From: Pseudomonadota bacterium
GTDB taxonomy: Bacteria; Pseudomonadota; Gammaproteobacteria; Burkholderiales; Burkholderiaceae_C
DNA length: 64,000 nucleotides
Reading direction: 5' to 3'
Assembly (NCBI GenBank): GCA_021848345.1
Contig: JAJZUV010000014.1
Coordinates: 22,660 to 86,659, forward strand
Shown: piece by piece, positions 44,499-55,348 of the stretch
How positions within the stretch are numbered: the stretch's first letter is position 1
Layout of the letters: each line of letters begins with the position of its first letter
Translations under genes and position numbers: made by a program
The notes under the pieces: generated by a model
Told to the model about the DNA's origin: nothing
Seen by the model: the letters and a program-made list of their open reading frames with translations, nothing else
Databases searched by the model: none

Positions 44499-45661
44499 GA
44501 ACACTGGGCATATCCCGAGCGGCCGCGACGGTCGCGGCAGCCGCGCTGATGGTCGGCGCGGCGGTCGGCACGGCAGCGCAGGCGGCGCAGATCCGGGTCG
44601 GTTTCATCACCTCCCTGTCCGGGCCGGTCTCGTCGATCGGCATTCCGTACTCGAAGGGCATGAAGGCCGCCGAGAGCTACGTGGACAAGGTCCACGGCAT
44701 GGACATCAAGGTCTACCAGCTCGACGACGCCTCGGATCCGACCACCGCGGCGCGCGACGCGCGCAAGCTGGTCGACGACGACAAGGTGGACGTGCTGATC
44801 GGCAGCTCCGGCGTGCCCTCGGCGATGGCGGTGGCGGCCGTGGCGCGCGAGACCGGCACCCCGATGATCGGCGTCACGCCGATCGCCGGCAACGACAACC
44901 CCTGGGTGGTGACCACCGTGCAGCCGGTGTCGCTGATGGTCGGCCAGGTGGTCGCGCACATGAAGAAGGACGGCGTGAAGACCGTGGCCTACATCGGTTT
45001 CTCCGATTCCTGGGGCGACCTGGTGTACTCCAACCTGAAGAAATACGCCGCCGAGGACGGCATCAAGGTGCTGACCGACGAGCGCTACGCGCGCAGCGAC
45101 AACTCGGTCACCGGACAGGCGCTGCGCATGATGGCCACGCATCCGGACGCCGTGCTCACCGGCGGTTCGGGCACGCCCGGCGCGCTGCCCTACCTGGCGC
45201 TGTCCCAGCTGGGCTACACGGGCAAGATCTACGGCACCTACGCCTTGATCTCGCCCGATTTCGTGCGGGTGGCCGGAGCCTCGGCCGAGGGCATGTTGTC
45301 GTCCACGGGTCCGGTGATCGTGGCCGACCAGTTGCCGGCCGACTACCCGACGCGGGCGATCTCCATGGTCTATCGCGACGCCTACAAGAAGGTCAACGGC
45401 AGCTATCCCGACGACGCCTTTTCCGCCTACGCCTTCGACGCCTGGCTGGTGCTGGTGCATGCGGCGGGCACGGTCGATCCCAAGCTGCAGCCCGGCACGC
45501 CGGCCTATCGCAAGGCGCTGCGCGACGCGATCTTCGGCACGCATGAGCTCGACGGCACCATGGGGGTGTTCAACTTCCACCACGGCTCGCCCTACGGCGT
45601 CGACAAGCGCGCCTGCGTGATCGTGCGCCTCGAGCACGGCCAGTGGAAGTACGCTCCCTGA
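44495..45661 (+). CDS. ABC importer substrate-binding protein, LivK/aromatic-acid type
   Basis: Periplasmic binding protein of 388 residues. A signal peptide (about 1-31, ending AAQA) precedes a type I binding fold (RVGFITSLSGPVSSIGIPYSKGMKAAESYVD, DLIGSSGVPSA-like segment, AYIGFSDSWGDLVYSNLKKY). It heads a complete permease/ATPase set. HAAT-family proteins of this branch commonly bind aromatic acids, and auxin catabolic loci contain such importers. GGAGGAG lies about 9 bases before the ATG at 44495. Confidence 0.9.
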   Translation: MRTLGISRAAATVAAAALMVGAAVGTAAQAAQIRVGFITSLSGPVSSIGIPYSKGMKAAESYVDKVHGMDIKVYQLDDASDPTTAARDARKLVDDDKVDVLIGSSGVPSAMAVAAVARETGTPMIGVTPIAGNDNPWVVTTVQPVSLMVGQVVAHMKKDGVKTVAYIGFSDSWGDLVYSNLKKYAAEDGIKVLTDERYARSDNSVTGQALRMMATHPDAVLTGGSGTPGALPYLALSQLGYTGKIYGTYALISPDFVRVAGASAEGMLSSTGPVIVADQLPADYPTRAISMVYRDAYKKVNGSYPDDAFSAYAFDAWLVLVHAAGTVDPKLQPGTPAYRKALRDAIFGTHELDGTMGVFNFHHGSPYGVDKRACVIVRLEHGQWKYAP

Positions 45662-45691
45662 GCGGGCGCCGACGGGAACGAGGACACCGAC

Positions 45692-46747
45692 ATGAGCTGG
45701 GACATCGCCTGGATCCTGCTGGCCAACGGCCTGGCCAGCGGGGCCGTGTACCTGCTGGCCGGACTCGGGCTGGTGCTGGTGTTCTCGGTCACCCGCGTGG
45801 TGTTCGTGCCCTTCGGCGACATCGCGGCCTTCGCGGCGCTGAGCCTGGCCTCCTTCGAGACCGGGCGCCTGCCGCCCACCGTCCCGATGGTGGCCTTGCT
45901 GGCGCTGGTCGTGACCGCCGTGGAGCTGGGCTCGGCCTGGAGGCGCCGGGAACTGGCGCGCTGGCCGCGCATCGTGCTGGGCTGGGGCGTGGCGCCGCTG
46001 CTGCCCTGCGCGCTGGCCTGGGCGCTGGCCGGGCACCAGGCACCCCCCATGCTGCAGGTGGCGGCCGCCGTGCTGCTGGTGGTGCCGCTGGCGCCGCTGC
46101 TGGCGCGCCTGGCGCTGCAGCCCATCGCCGACGCCTCCACGCTGGTGCTGCTGATCGTCTCGCTGGCGCTGCATTTCCTGCTGTCGGGCCTGGGGCTGCT
46201 GTTCTTCGGGCCCGAGGGCGTTCGCACCCATGCGCTGGTGCAAGGCGCGCTGCGCCTGACCCCCAGCTTCAGCCTCAGCGCGCAGACCCTGCTGATGATC
46301 GCCTGCGCCATCGTGCTGTCGGGCCTGCTGTACCTTCTGTTCGAGCACACCGCGACCGGCCGGGTGCTTCGCGCCACCGCGGTCAACCGCGTGGGCGCCC
46401 GCCTGGTGGGCATCCGCCCAGCGCGCACGGCGCTGCAGGCCTACGCGCTGGCCTCGGTGCTGGCCGGGCTGATCGGCGTGCTGATCGCGCCGGTGGCCAC
46501 CGTCTACTACGACTCGGGCTTCCTGATCGGCCTGAAGGCCTTCGTGGCCGCCATTTTCGGCGGCCTGACCAGTTTCCCGCTGACCGCGCTGGGCGCGGTG
46601 GCGGTGGGCATCGCCGAGAGCTTCGCCTCCTTCTGGAGCGGGGCGTTGAAGGACGTGCTGGTGTTCAGCCTGCTGATTCCGGTGCTGCTCGCCCGCTCCT
46701 GGCTGGGCCGGCATGCGGAGGAGGATAACGAGGAGATCGAAGCATGA
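45692..46747 (+). CDS. Branched-chain amino acid-type ABC permease, LivH family
   Basis: Inner-membrane permease of 351 residues with about 8-9 helices. [39 protein letters not shown] is the LivH opening, and [19 protein letters not shown] is the cytoplasmic EAA-like loop that contacts the ATPase. It is somewhat longer than a typical LivH (about 290-310) because of an extended region near residues 60-130. It overlaps the next gene by ATGA. Confidence 0.9.
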   Translation: MSWDIAWILLANGLASGAVYLLAGLGLVLVFSVTRVVFVPFGDIAAFAALSLASFETGRLPPTVPMVALLALVVTAVELGSAWRRRELARWPRIVLGWGVAPLLPCALAWALAGHQAPPMLQVAAAVLLVVPLAPLLARLALQPIADASTLVLLIVSLALHFLLSGLGLLFFGPEGVRTHALVQGALRLTPSFSLSAQTLLMIACAIVLSGLLYLLFEHTATGRVLRATAVNRVGARLVGIRPARTALQAYALASVLAGLIGVLIAPVATVYYDSGFLIGLKAFVAAIFGGLTSFPLTALGAVAVGIAESFASFWSGALKDVLVFSLLIPVLLARSWLGRHAEEDNEEIEA

Positions 46748-48618
46748 ACTCCCCGCTGCCCGAACCGACCCGTGGCGTCGCCCCCGCGGCGCGCGTGCCC
46801 ACGCGCCTCGGGCCGACCATCGGCATTGTGCTGCTGCTCGCGCTCGTGCTGGTGGCGCCTCTGGTGCTCGGGGGATTCGGCGTTTCCCTCATGAACGACA
46901 TGGGCATCAGCGCGCTGGTCGCGCTCGGCCTGGTGCTGCTCACCGGGGTCGGCGGAGCCACGTCCTTCGGCCAGGCCGCCTTCGTCGGCATCGGCGCCTA
47001 CGCGACCGCCTGGCTGAGCACGGCCGGCGGCTTCTCGCCGTGGCTGGGATTGCCCTTCGCGCTGCTGCTGACCGGCGCTGCGGCCTGCGTGATCGGCCTG
47101 CTCACGCTGCGCCTGGGCGGGCATTTCCTGCCCCTGAGCACCATCGCCTGGGGGCTGTCGATTCCGCTGATCTTCGGCAACATGGACGCGCTCGGGCGCT
47201 ACAGCGGCATGGCGAACCTCCCGGCCCTCCATCTGGGCACGCTGCGCCTGGCCGACCCGCGGGCGATGTACTACGTGATCTGGATCTGCGTGGCCTTCGC
47301 GCTGTGGTTCAGCCACAACCTGCTGCGCTCGCGCCCGGGACGCGCCATCCGCGCGCTGCGCGGCGGGCCGGTGCTGCTGGCCAGCGTGGGCGCCGACGCC
47401 TTCGCGGTGCGCCGGGGGCTGTTCGTCGTGGCCGCGCTGTTCGCCGGGCTCGCCGGCTGGCTGTACACCTACGCCAACCGCTTCGTCAGCCCCTCGCCCT
47501 TCGACCTGCGCGCCAGCATCGAATACCTGCTCATGGCCATCCTGGGCGGCGTGGGCTACCTGTCGGGCGCGCTGCTCGGCTCGGGGCTGGTGCTGCTGCT
47601 CAAGGATCTGCTGCAGGACCTGCTGCCCATGCTGTCCGGCCGCGCCGGGCAGCTCGACGCGGTGGTGTTCAGCGCCTTGTTCATCGCCCTGCTGCACTAC
47701 GCGCGCGGCGGCGCGATGAGCTTCGTCGCCCGCCGGCTGCGGCGCTGGCGGGTGGTGCAGCCGCCAGCGATGCCCGCCGAGCAGGGCCCGGTGCTGCCGC
47801 GGCGCGCGCAACCGGCGCGCGGCGAGGCCTTGCTGGAGGTGCAGGCGGTGAGCAAGCGCTTCGGCGGCCTGCTGGCGGTGGACGCGGTGAGCTTCGAGGT
47901 GCGCGCGGGCGAGATCGTCGGGCTCATCGGTCCCAACGGCGCGGGCAAGTCCACCATGTTCAACCTGCTCACCGGCGTGCTGCCCAAGAGCGCCGGGCGG
48001 GTGCGCCTGCTGGGGCGCGACATCACCGCGCTGAGCCAGCGCCGGATCGCCCGCATGGGCGTGGCGCGCACCTTCCAGCACGTGAAGCTGCGCCCGGCCA
48101 TGAGCCTGCTGGACAACGTCGCGCTGGGCACGCATGCGCGTACCCGCGGCGGCCTGCTGGCCGCCGGGCTGCGCCTGGACCGCGCGCAGGAGCGCCAGGC
48201 CCTGCGCGAAGCGGCCTGGCAGCTGCGCCGCGTAGGCCTGGGCGGGCGCGAGCACGAGCGCGCCGGAACGCTGCCGCTGGGCACCCAGCGGGTGCTGGAG
48301 ATCGCCCGCGCGCTGGCCGCGGACCCCTTGCTGCTGGTGCTCGACGAGCCCGCGGCGGGTCTGCGGCGCCAGGAGCGGGTGGCGCTGGGCGAACTGCTGC
48401 GCCGCCTGCGCGACGAGGGAGTGACCATCCTGATCGTGGAGCACGACATGGACTTCGTGATGCGCCTGGTGGACCGCCTGGTGGTGATGAACTTCGGCGC
48501 CAAGCTTCTCGAGGGCACGCCGACGCAGGTGCGCGCCGATGCTTCGGTGCAGGCGGCCTACCTGGGCAGCGCCGAGACCGCCGGGACGGACGCGCCGCGC
48601 GCGCCCGCTGCGCCATGA
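46744..48618 (+). CDS. Fused LivM permease and LivG ATPase
   Basis: Single 624-residue polypeptide. Residues 1 to about 325 form the LivM permease ([33 protein letters not shown]-like [27 protein letters not shown]). Residues about 365-605 form the LivG ATPase: [60 protein letters not shown]. The fusion joins permease and ATPase of the same half-site and is known in other HAAT importers. The signature motif reads LPLGTQR rather than LSGGQ-like, common in LivG. Confidence 0.9.
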   Translation: MNSPLPEPTRGVAPAARVPTRLGPTIGIVLLLALVLVAPLVLGGFGVSLMNDMGISALVALGLVLLTGVGGATSFGQAAFVGIGAYATAWLSTAGGFSPWLGLPFALLLTGAAACVIGLLTLRLGGHFLPLSTIAWGLSIPLIFGNMDALGRYSGMANLPALHLGTLRLADPRAMYYVIWICVAFALWFSHNLLRSRPGRAIRALRGGPVLLASVGADAFAVRRGLFVVAALFAGLAGWLYTYANRFVSPSPFDLRASIEYLLMAILGGVGYLSGALLGSGLVLLLKDLLQDLLPMLSGRAGQLDAVVFSALFIALLHYARGGAMSFVARRLRRWRVVQPPAMPAEQGPVLPRRAQPARGEALLEVQAVSKRFGGLLAVDAVSFEVRAGEIVGLIGPNGAGKSTMFNLLTGVLPKSAGRVRLLGRDITALSQRRIARMGVARTFQHVKLRPAMSLLDNVALGTHARTRGGLLAAGLRLDRAQERQALREAAWQLRRVGLGGREHERAGTLPLGTQRVLEIARALAADPLLLVLDEPAAGLRRQERVALGELLRRLRDEGVTILIVEHDMDFVMRLVDRLVVMNFGAKLLEGTPTQVRADASVQAAYLGSAETAGTDAPRAPAAP

Positions 48619-49436
48619 ACGCGGACATGAACCCCACGGCCCAGGCCATGCATGGCGACGCCGCGAGCGCCGGCGCGGACGCCGGCCTGGTTCTCGATCG
48701 CGGCGTCGGCATCGCGCCGCTGTTGCGCATCGAGGACCTGCACGTGTCCTACGGCCGGGTCGAGGCCGTGCGCGGCGTATCCCTGGAACTGCCGGCCGGG
48801 AGCATCGTGTCGGTCATCGGCCCCAATGGCGCCGGCAAGACCACGCTGCTGGCGGCGGCGATGGGCCTGATGCCCTCGCGCGGCCGCGTGTACTTCGACG
48901 GCGAGGACCTGGCGGGCCTGACGGTGGAGGACCGCGTGGCGCGCGGCCTGTGCCTGGTGCCCGAGAGCCGCGAGCTGTTCGGCGCGCTCAGCGTGCACGA
49001 CAACCTGCTGCTGGGTGCCTACTGCCGCGGCATGCGCGCGCCCGCCAGCCGGCGCGCGCTGGACGGCGTGTACGCGCGCTTCGGGCGTCTCGCCGAGCGC
49101 CGGCGCCAGCGCGCCGACACGCTGTCGGGCGGCGAGCGCCAGATGCTGGCGCTGGGCCGCGCGCTCATGTCCTCGCCGCGCCTGCTGATGCTCGACGAGC
49201 CCAGCCTGGGCCTGGCACCGCTGATCGTGCGGGACATCCTGGGCATCGTCGCCGGCTTGCGCGACGAGGGCGTGTCCATCCTGCTGGTCGAGCAGAACGC
49301 CCACGCCGCGCTGCAGACCTCCGACCACGGCTACGTGCTGGAGACCGGCGAAGTGGTGCTGCAGGGCCCCGCCGCGCAACTCGCCGGCGACCCGCGGGTG
49401 CAGCACACCTACCTGGGCGGCGGCACCGACGAGTAG
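48615..49436 (+). CDS. Branched-chain amino acid-type ABC ATPase, LivF family
   Basis: Second ATPase of the importer, 273 residues. About 35 N-terminal residues ([20 protein letters not shown] onward) precede the usual LivF start at [17 protein letters not shown]. Motifs are Walker [43 protein letters not shown] and Walker [12 protein letters not shown]. The last gene of the + strand operon; it ends 162 bp before the convergent hydratase. Confidence 0.9.
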   Translation: MNADMNPTAQAMHGDAASAGADAGLVLDRGVGIAPLLRIEDLHVSYGRVEAVRGVSLELPAGSIVSVIGPNGAGKTTLLAAAMGLMPSRGRVYFDGEDLAGLTVEDRVARGLCLVPESRELFGALSVHDNLLLGAYCRGMRAPASRRALDGVYARFGRLAERRRQRADTLSGGERQMLALGRALMSSPRLLMLDEPSLGLAPLIVRDILGIVAGLRDEGVSILLVEQNAHAALQTSDHGYVLETGEVVLQGPAAQLAGDPRVQHTYLGGGTDE

Positions 49437-49601
49437 GGCCTGGCGCGACGCGCGCCGTCGCCCTGGGTACTTGAAGCCGACCACCCCGCCGCCGGCCCGC
49501 GCGGGGCAGGGCCGCCGCTGTCGCACGCGCACTCCGCAGGTCGACATGCGTCGGTCACAGGCCTGCGTCAACCTGACAAGAGCTCCGTCGGCCAGGCCCT
49601 A
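49434..49601. repeat. 11-bp inverted repeats containing both convergent stop codons
   Basis: TAGGGCCTGGC at 49434-49444 includes the livF stop codon. Its exact reverse complement at 49591-49601 includes the stop codon of the hydratase on the other strand. The 146 bp between them are non-coding. An inner hairpin (GGCGCG-ACG-CGCGCC, 49442-49456) could act as a terminator for the + strand operon, without a T-run. Confidence 0.6.
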
Positions 49602-50423
49602 GCGCCCGCGCCAGCTCGGCGTGCGCTTGGACAGGAAGGCCTGCACGCCCTCGTCGCGGTCCTCGGTTCCCGCCAGCAGCACGAAATTGCGCCGCTCCAA
49701 CAGCAGCCCCGCCGACAGCGGGGTCTCGAAGGCCTGCAGCACCGCCTCCTTGGCCAGGCGCGCCGCCAGCGGTGCCTTGGAGGCGATGCGCCGCGCCAGC
49801 TCGTGGGCCCGTTCCAGGCAGCGTTCGGTCGGCAGCACCTCGGCGACCAGCCCGTACTGCAACGCCTGCTGCGCGTCCAGCAGTTCGCCGGCCAGCACCA
49901 TGCGCATGGCCTGGGACTTGCCCACCGCGCGGGTCAGGCGCTGGGTGCCGCCGGCGCCGGGCATGATGCCCAGGTTGATCTCCGGCTGTCCGAATCGCGC
50001 CGAGTCCGCGGCGATCACGATGTCGGCCAGCATGGCCAGCTCGCAGCCGCCGCCCAGCGCATAGCCGCACACGGCGGCCACCAGCGGCTTGGGAAAGCGG
50101 GCGATGCGCGCGAACAGCGCGGGGCGCTCCTCCAGCAGCACGGCCTGCATGTCCTTGCGGGCCATCTCCTCCAGGTCGGCGCCGGCCGCGAACACCTGTT
50201 CGCCGCCTGTGAGCACGACGCAGCGGACTTGCGCGTCCTGCTCGGCGAGGTCCAGCGCCGCCACCACGGCGCGCAGCAGTTCGGTGGACAGCGCGTTGCG
50301 CTGGGCGGGGCGATGCAGGCGCAGTTCCAGCACGCCGTCGCCCGGGCCCGTGGTGCGCAGCGGACCGGCCCCGGCGTCGCCGCCGGGGCCGGCCGCGGGG
50401 GATTCGACGGCGGAGTCCGGCAT
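49599..50423 (-). CDS. Enoyl-CoA hydratase/isomerase family protein
   Basis: Crotonase-fold enzyme of 274 residues. RPAQRNALSTELL, GGEQVFAAGADLEEMA (oxyanion hole), GYALGGGCELAMLADIVIAA and GIMPGAGGTQRL contain both catalytic Glu equivalents expected of a hydratase. About 30 residues at the N-terminus are extra and Gly/Ala-rich. It is 4 bp after ridA and the last gene of the ten-gene minus operon. It probably hydrates an unsaturated intermediate after ring cleavage. Confidence 0.88.
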   Translation of the reverse strand: MPDSAVESPAAGPGGDAGAGPLRTTGPGDGVLELRLHRPAQRNALSTELLRAVVAALDLAEQDAQVRCVVLTGGEQVFAAGADLEEMARKDMQAVLLEERPALFARIARFPKPLVAAVCGYALGGGCELAMLADIVIAADSARFGQPEINLGIMPGAGGTQRLTRAVGKSQAMRMVLAGELLDAQQALQYGLVAEVLPTERCLERAHELARRIASKAPLAARLAKEAVLQAFETPLSAGLLLERRNFVLLAGTEDRDEGVQAFLSKRTPSWRGR

Positions 50424-50427
50424 GGCC

Positions 50428-50826
50428 TCAGTCCGGCAGCACCGCGGTGACCTCGATCTCCACCTTGGCGCGGTCCTCCACCAGGTCGGCCACCTGGACC
50501 GCGCTCATGGCCGGGAAATGGCGCCCCACCACGTCGCGGTAGGCCTGGCCGATCTCCTTCAGGCGCGCCTGGTACTCGCGCTTGTCCTTGAGGTACCAGG
50601 TCATGCGCACGATGTGCGCGGGCTCGCCGCCGGCGGCGCGCACCACGTCCACGCAGTTGCGCAGGGCCTGGCGGGTCTGCTCGACCAGGTCGTCGCTCTC
50701 GAAGCGGCCCTGCGGGTTCCAGCCGATCTGCCCGCCCACGAACAACTGGCGTCCCCGCGCCTCGATGCCGTTGGCGTAGCCCTTGGGCGGCGCCCAGCCC
50801 TCGGGCTGGATGGTTTTCAGGGTCAT
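50428..50826 (-). CDS. RidA/YjgF/Rid family protein
   Basis: Small trimeric enamine/imine deaminase family protein, 132 residues: YANGIEARGRQLFVGGQIGWNPQGRFE at the start and VVGRHFPAMSAVQVADLVEDRAKVEIEVTAV at the end, with the conserved Arg position less typical of RidA proper (MTWYLKDKREY). The start overlaps the thioesterase stop (ATGA). In 2-aminobenzoyl-CoA breakdown an enamine or imine must lose ammonia, which would explain its place here (inference). Confidence 0.85.
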   Translation of the reverse strand: MTLKTIQPEGWAPPKGYANGIEARGRQLFVGGQIGWNPQGRFESDDLVEQTRQALRNCVDVVRAAGGEPAHIVRMTWYLKDKREYQARLKEIGQAYRDVVGRHFPAMSAVQVADLVEDRAKVEIEVTAVLPD

Positions 50827-51272
50827 CGGGTCTCCTTGAATCGTTGAAGGGCCTCGCGCAGGTCCTCGGGCCAGGCGATCGGACGATGGGTGTCCAGCGA
50901 GGTCGCGACGATGCGCTGGGCGAAGCGCACGCGCTCGTCGCCCGCGGGCCCCACGACGCGGTGCTCCAGCTGCAGGGAGCTGCGCCCCAGGTGCGTCAGG
51001 CGCAGTTCGAAGTCCAGGCCTTCGCCCAGGAAGGACGGCGCCACGAAGCGCGCGTCGAGCTGCGCCGTGGGCATGCCGATGCGGCGCTCGCCGATGAGCC
51101 CGGTCCACGGCAGGCCCAGGTGGTCCCACCAGTCCTCCACCACGCCGTTGAGCAACTCGTAGTAGCGCGGGAAGTACACGATGCCCGCCGGGTCGCAGTG
51201 CCCGAAGCGCACCGTGCGCCGTGCCACGAAGGGCAGGCCGGGGCTGGGAGGGGTCTGGGTGTCGCGGCTCAT
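50823..51272 (-). CDS. Acyl-CoA thioesterase, 4-hydroxybenzoyl-CoA thioesterase-like
   Basis: Hot-dog-fold thioesterase of 149 residues. The catalytic loop GHCDPAGIVYFPRYYELLN carries the Asp of the 4-HBT family. An ATG at 51278 is in frame, but AAGGG sits 2 bases from it and 8 bases from the ATG at 51272, so 51272 is preferred. It could release trapped CoA from dead-end aromatic thioesters or act in the main route. Genes on both sides are within 15 bp. Confidence 0.88.
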   Translation of the reverse strand: MSRDTQTPPSPGLPFVARRTVRFGHCDPAGIVYFPRYYELLNGVVEDWWDHLGLPWTGLIGERRIGMPTAQLDARFVAPSFLGEGLDFELRLTHLGRSSLQLEHRVVGPAGDERVRFAQRIVATSLDTHRPIAWPEDLREALQRFKETR

Positions 51273-51284
51273 GGTCATGGCCCT

Positions 51285-52466
51285 TCAGCCGCCGAAGGCG
51301 GCGATGCCGGTGATGGCCCGTCCGAGGATCAGCGCGTGGATGTCGTGCGTGCCTTCGTAGGTGTTGACCACCTCCAGGTTGACCAGGTGGCGGGCCACGC
51401 CGAACTCGTCGGAGATGCCGTTGCCGCCCAGCATGTCGCGCGCCGTGCGCGCGATGTCCAGCGCCTTGCCGCAGGAGTTGCGCTTGATGATGGACGTCAG
51501 GTCGGTGCTGGCGGTGCCCTCGTCCTTCATGCGCCCCACGCGCAGGCAGGCCTGCAGGCCCAGGCCGATCTCGCACAGCATGTCGGCGAGCTTTTTCTGC
51601 ACCAGCTGGTTGGCCGCCAGCGGTCGCCCGAACTGCTTGCGCTCCAGGGTGTAGCGCCGCGCGGTGTCGAAGCAGAACTCGGCGGCGCCCAGCGCGCCCC
51701 AGGCGATGCCGTAGCGCGCGCTGTTCAGGCAGGTGAAGGGGCCCTTGAGCCCGCGCACCTCGGGGAAGGCGTTCTCCTCGGGGCAGAACACCTCGTCCAT
51801 GACGATCTCCCCGGTGATCGAGGTGCGCAGCCCCACCTTGCCGTGGATGGCCGGCGCCGACAGCCCCTTCCAGCCGCGCTCCAGCACGAAGCCGCGGATG
51901 TGCTGCTCGTCGTCCTTGGCCCACACCACGAACACGTCGGCGATGGGGCTGTTGGTGATCCACATCTTGGCCCCGCTCAGGCTGTAGCCGCCCGGCACCT
52001 TGCGCGCGCGCGTGACCATGCCGCCAGGGTCGGAGCCGTAGCCGGGCTCGGTGAGCCCGAAGCAGCCGACCCATTCGCCGCTGGCCAGCCGGGGCAGGTA
52101 CTTGCGTTTCTGATCCTCGGTGCCGAAGGCCTCGATGGGCACCATCACCAGCGAGCTCTGCACGCTCATCATGGAGCGGTAGCCCGAGTCGATGCGCTCG
52201 ACCTCGCGCGCCACCAGGCCGTAGCACACGTAGTTCATGCCGGCGCCGCCGTACTCCTCGGCCACCGTCGGGCCGAGCAGGCCCAGCTCGCCCATTTCGC
52301 GAAAGATCTCGCGGTCGGTGCGCTCGTGGCGGAAGGACTCCAGCACGCGCGGCGCCAGGCGCTGCTCGCAGTAGCTGCGCGCGCTGTCGCGCACCATGCG
52401 TTCGGTTTCGCTGAGTTGCTGGTCCAGCAGGAACGGGTCGTTCCAGACAAAGCTCGGTTGGCTCAT
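51285..52466 (-). CDS. Acyl-CoA dehydrogenase, glutaryl-CoA dehydrogenase-like
   Basis: FAD-dependent acyl-CoA dehydrogenase of 393 residues. The family features of glutaryl-CoA dehydrogenase are visible: [16 protein letters not shown] (Arg that binds the distal carboxylate), [16 protein letters not shown], and catalytic Glu in [20 protein letters not shown]. In this operon it may oxidise and decarboxylate a dicarboxyl-CoA (glutaryl- or pimelyl-type) made after ring opening. A separate housekeeping gcdH may exist elsewhere. Confidence 0.9.
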   Translation of the reverse strand: MSQPSFVWNDPFLLDQQLSETERMVRDSARSYCEQRLAPRVLESFRHERTDREIFREMGELGLLGPTVAEEYGGAGMNYVCYGLVAREVERIDSGYRSMMSVQSSLVMVPIEAFGTEDQKRKYLPRLASGEWVGCFGLTEPGYGSDPGGMVTRARKVPGGYSLSGAKMWITNSPIADVFVVWAKDDEQHIRGFVLERGWKGLSAPAIHGKVGLRTSITGEIVMDEVFCPEENAFPEVRGLKGPFTCLNSARYGIAWGALGAAEFCFDTARRYTLERKQFGRPLAANQLVQKKLADMLCEIGLGLQACLRVGRMKDEGTASTDLTSIIKRNSCGKALDIARTARDMLGGNGISDEFGVARHLVNLEVVNTYEGTHDIHALILGRAITGIAAFGG

Positions 52467-52485
52467 GGGAGTTCCGTGGGAGGTT

Positions 52486-53643
<1,158 letters not shown>

Positions 53644-53650
53644 CGCGGCC

Positions 53651-54496
53651 TCAGTCACCCTGGAACTCCGGCTTGCGGCGCGCGGCGAAGGCCTCGAAGG
53701 CGCGCCGGAAATCCCCGGTCAGCATGCACAGGGCCTGCGCCTGCGCCTCCGATTCGATCATCTCCTCGATGCCCATGGCCCATTCCTGGTTCACCATGGT
53801 CTTGGTCATGGTGTGCGCGAACCAGGGGCCGTCGGCCAGCTCGCGCGCCAGCTCGAGCGCCCTGGCCGGCAGCGCGTCGGCCTCGTGCAGGGCGTTGTAG
53901 AAGCCCCAGGCCAGGCCTTCGTCGGCGCGCATCGAGCGCCCCGTCATCAGCAGCTCGTTGGCGCGGCCCAGCCCGATCACCCGCGGCAGCAGGCCGCAGG
54001 CGCCCATGTCGGCGCCGGCCAGGCCCACGCGGGTGAACAGGAAGGCGGTCTTCGCCGCCGACGTGGCCAGGCGCAGGTCGGAGGCCAGCGCGATCATGGC
54101 GCCGGCGCCGGCGCACACGCCGTCGATGGCCGCCACCACGGGCTGCGGCGCACGGCGCATGGCCTTGACCAGGTCGCCGGTCATGCGCGTAAAGGCCAGC
54201 AGTTCCGGGGCCGCCATGCGGGTCAGCGGCTCGATGATCTCGAACACGTCGCCGCCGGAGCAGAAGTTGCCCCCCGCCCCGGTCAGCACCACGCTGCGCA
54301 CGTCGCTGGCGTAGGGCAGCTCGCGGAACAGGTCGCGCAGTTCGGCGTAGGAGTCGAAGGTCAGCGGGTTCTTCTTGTCCGGGCGGTCCAGCGTGATGGT
54401 GGCCACGCGCCCGTCCTCGCTGCAGGACCAGCCGAAATGCCGGGCAGGGTAGTCGCGCAGCGACCGCTTGTGCGCGGCCATCGGGTTGTCGTTCAT
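53651..54496 (-). CDS. Enoyl-CoA hydratase family protein
   Basis: Crotonase-fold protein of 281 residues: [36 protein letters not shown] (oxyanion hole), [20 protein letters not shown] and [19 protein letters not shown]. The second Glu position of hydratases is replaced (ADMGAC), so it may act as an isomerase, hydrolase or ring-opening crotonase rather than a classical hydratase. Such members occur in benzoyl-CoA and 2-aminobenzoyl-CoA clusters. AGGA lies about 9 bases before the ATG. Confidence 0.87.
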   Translation of the reverse strand: MNDNPMAAHKRSLRDYPARHFGWSCSEDGRVATITLDRPDKKNPLTFDSYAELRDLFRELPYASDVRSVVLTGAGGNFCSGGDVFEIIEPLTRMAAPELLAFTRMTGDLVKAMRRAPQPVVAAIDGVCAGAGAMIALASDLRLATSAAKTAFLFTRVGLAGADMGACGLLPRVIGLGRANELLMTGRSMRADEGLAWGFYNALHEADALPARALELARELADGPWFAHTMTKTMVNQEWAMGIEEMIESEAQAQALCMLTGDFRRAFEAFAARRKPEFQGD

Positions 54497-54528
54497 CGAT
54501 GTCGTCCTCGGCTTGTTTCCACGATGCC

Positions 54529-55332
54529 TCACATGACCTCGCCGCCGGCCACCGCGATGGCCTGCCCGTGCACCGCCTCGGAGCCGGGCAGGCACAGCCA
54601 GGCCACCGTGTTGGCCACCTGGGCGGGCGTGACCAGGCGGCCCTGCGGGTTGCCCACGGCCAGCTCCTGGCGCGCCTGCTCGCGGCTGCGCCCGGTGCGC
54701 GCGACGATGTTGTCCAGCGCCTCGTCGAGCAGCGGCGTGTCGGTGTAGCCGGGGCACACGGCGTTCACGGTGATGCCCTTGGCGGCCACTTCCAGCGCCA
54801 GCGCGCGGGTGAATCCGACCACGCCGTGCTTGGCCGCGCAGTAGGCGCTGACGTAGGCGTAGCCGGTCAGCCCGGCCGTGCTGGCGACGTTGACGATGCG
54901 CCCCCAGCGCGCGCGCAGCATGCCCTCGAGCGCCGCCTGGGTGCAGTTGTAGGTGCCGGTCAGGTTCACCGCCAGCATGTCCTGCCACAGTTGCGGGTCG
55001 GTGCGGGTCAACGGCGCGCTGCGCGCGATGCCGGCGTTGTTGACCAGGATGTCGACGGGGCCGCGCTGGTCGGCCGCCCGGCGCAGGCAGGCGGCCACCG
55101 CGGCGTGGTCCCGCACGTCCACGCAGGCGCTGGCGTGGCCGGCGCCGGGCAGCGAGGCCCGGGCGCGCTCCAGGCGCTGCGCGTCGGTGCCCAGCAGCGT
55201 GAGCACGGCGCCGTGACGCGCCAGCTCGGCGCAGACGGCGGCGCCGATGCCCCCGCTGGCGCCGGTGACCACCGCATGGCGCCCGCGCAGCGGCGCCTGT
55301 CCGCTGTCGGGGACGGAGGGGGAGGCGGACAT
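54529..55332 (-). CDS. SDR family 3-hydroxyacyl-CoA-type dehydrogenase
   Basis: NAD(P)-dependent SDR of 267 residues from the ATG at 55332 (GGGAG 8 bases upstream); an ATG at 55356 overlaps the preceding gene. Complete motif set: [25 protein letters not shown], Tyr-x3-Lys in AYCAAKHG, and [10 protein letters not shown]. Located between the monooxygenase and the hydratase, it probably oxidises the hydroxyl formed by hydration or reduces a ring ketone. Confidence 0.88.
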   Translation of the reverse strand: MSASPSVPDSGQAPLRGRHAVVTGASGGIGAAVCAELARHGAVLTLLGTDAQRLERARASLPGAGHASACVDVRDHAAVAACLRRAADQRGPVDILVNNAGIARSAPLTRTDPQLWQDMLAVNLTGTYNCTQAALEGMLRARWGRIVNVASTAGLTGYAYVSAYCAAKHGVVGFTRALALEVAAKGITVNAVCPGYTDTPLLDEALDNIVARTGRSREQARQELAVGNPQGRLVTPAQVANTVAWLCLPGSEAVHGQAIAVAGGEVM

Positions 55333-55348
55333 GGCGGCTTCTCCCGGC

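Noticed and set aside
33530..49436. Steroid side-chain degradation because of the thiolase/DUF35 pair
   Set aside because: No steroid ring genes (KstD, HsaC-like), and Rieske, cyclase and aminobenzoyl-CoA genes fit an indole-type substrate better.
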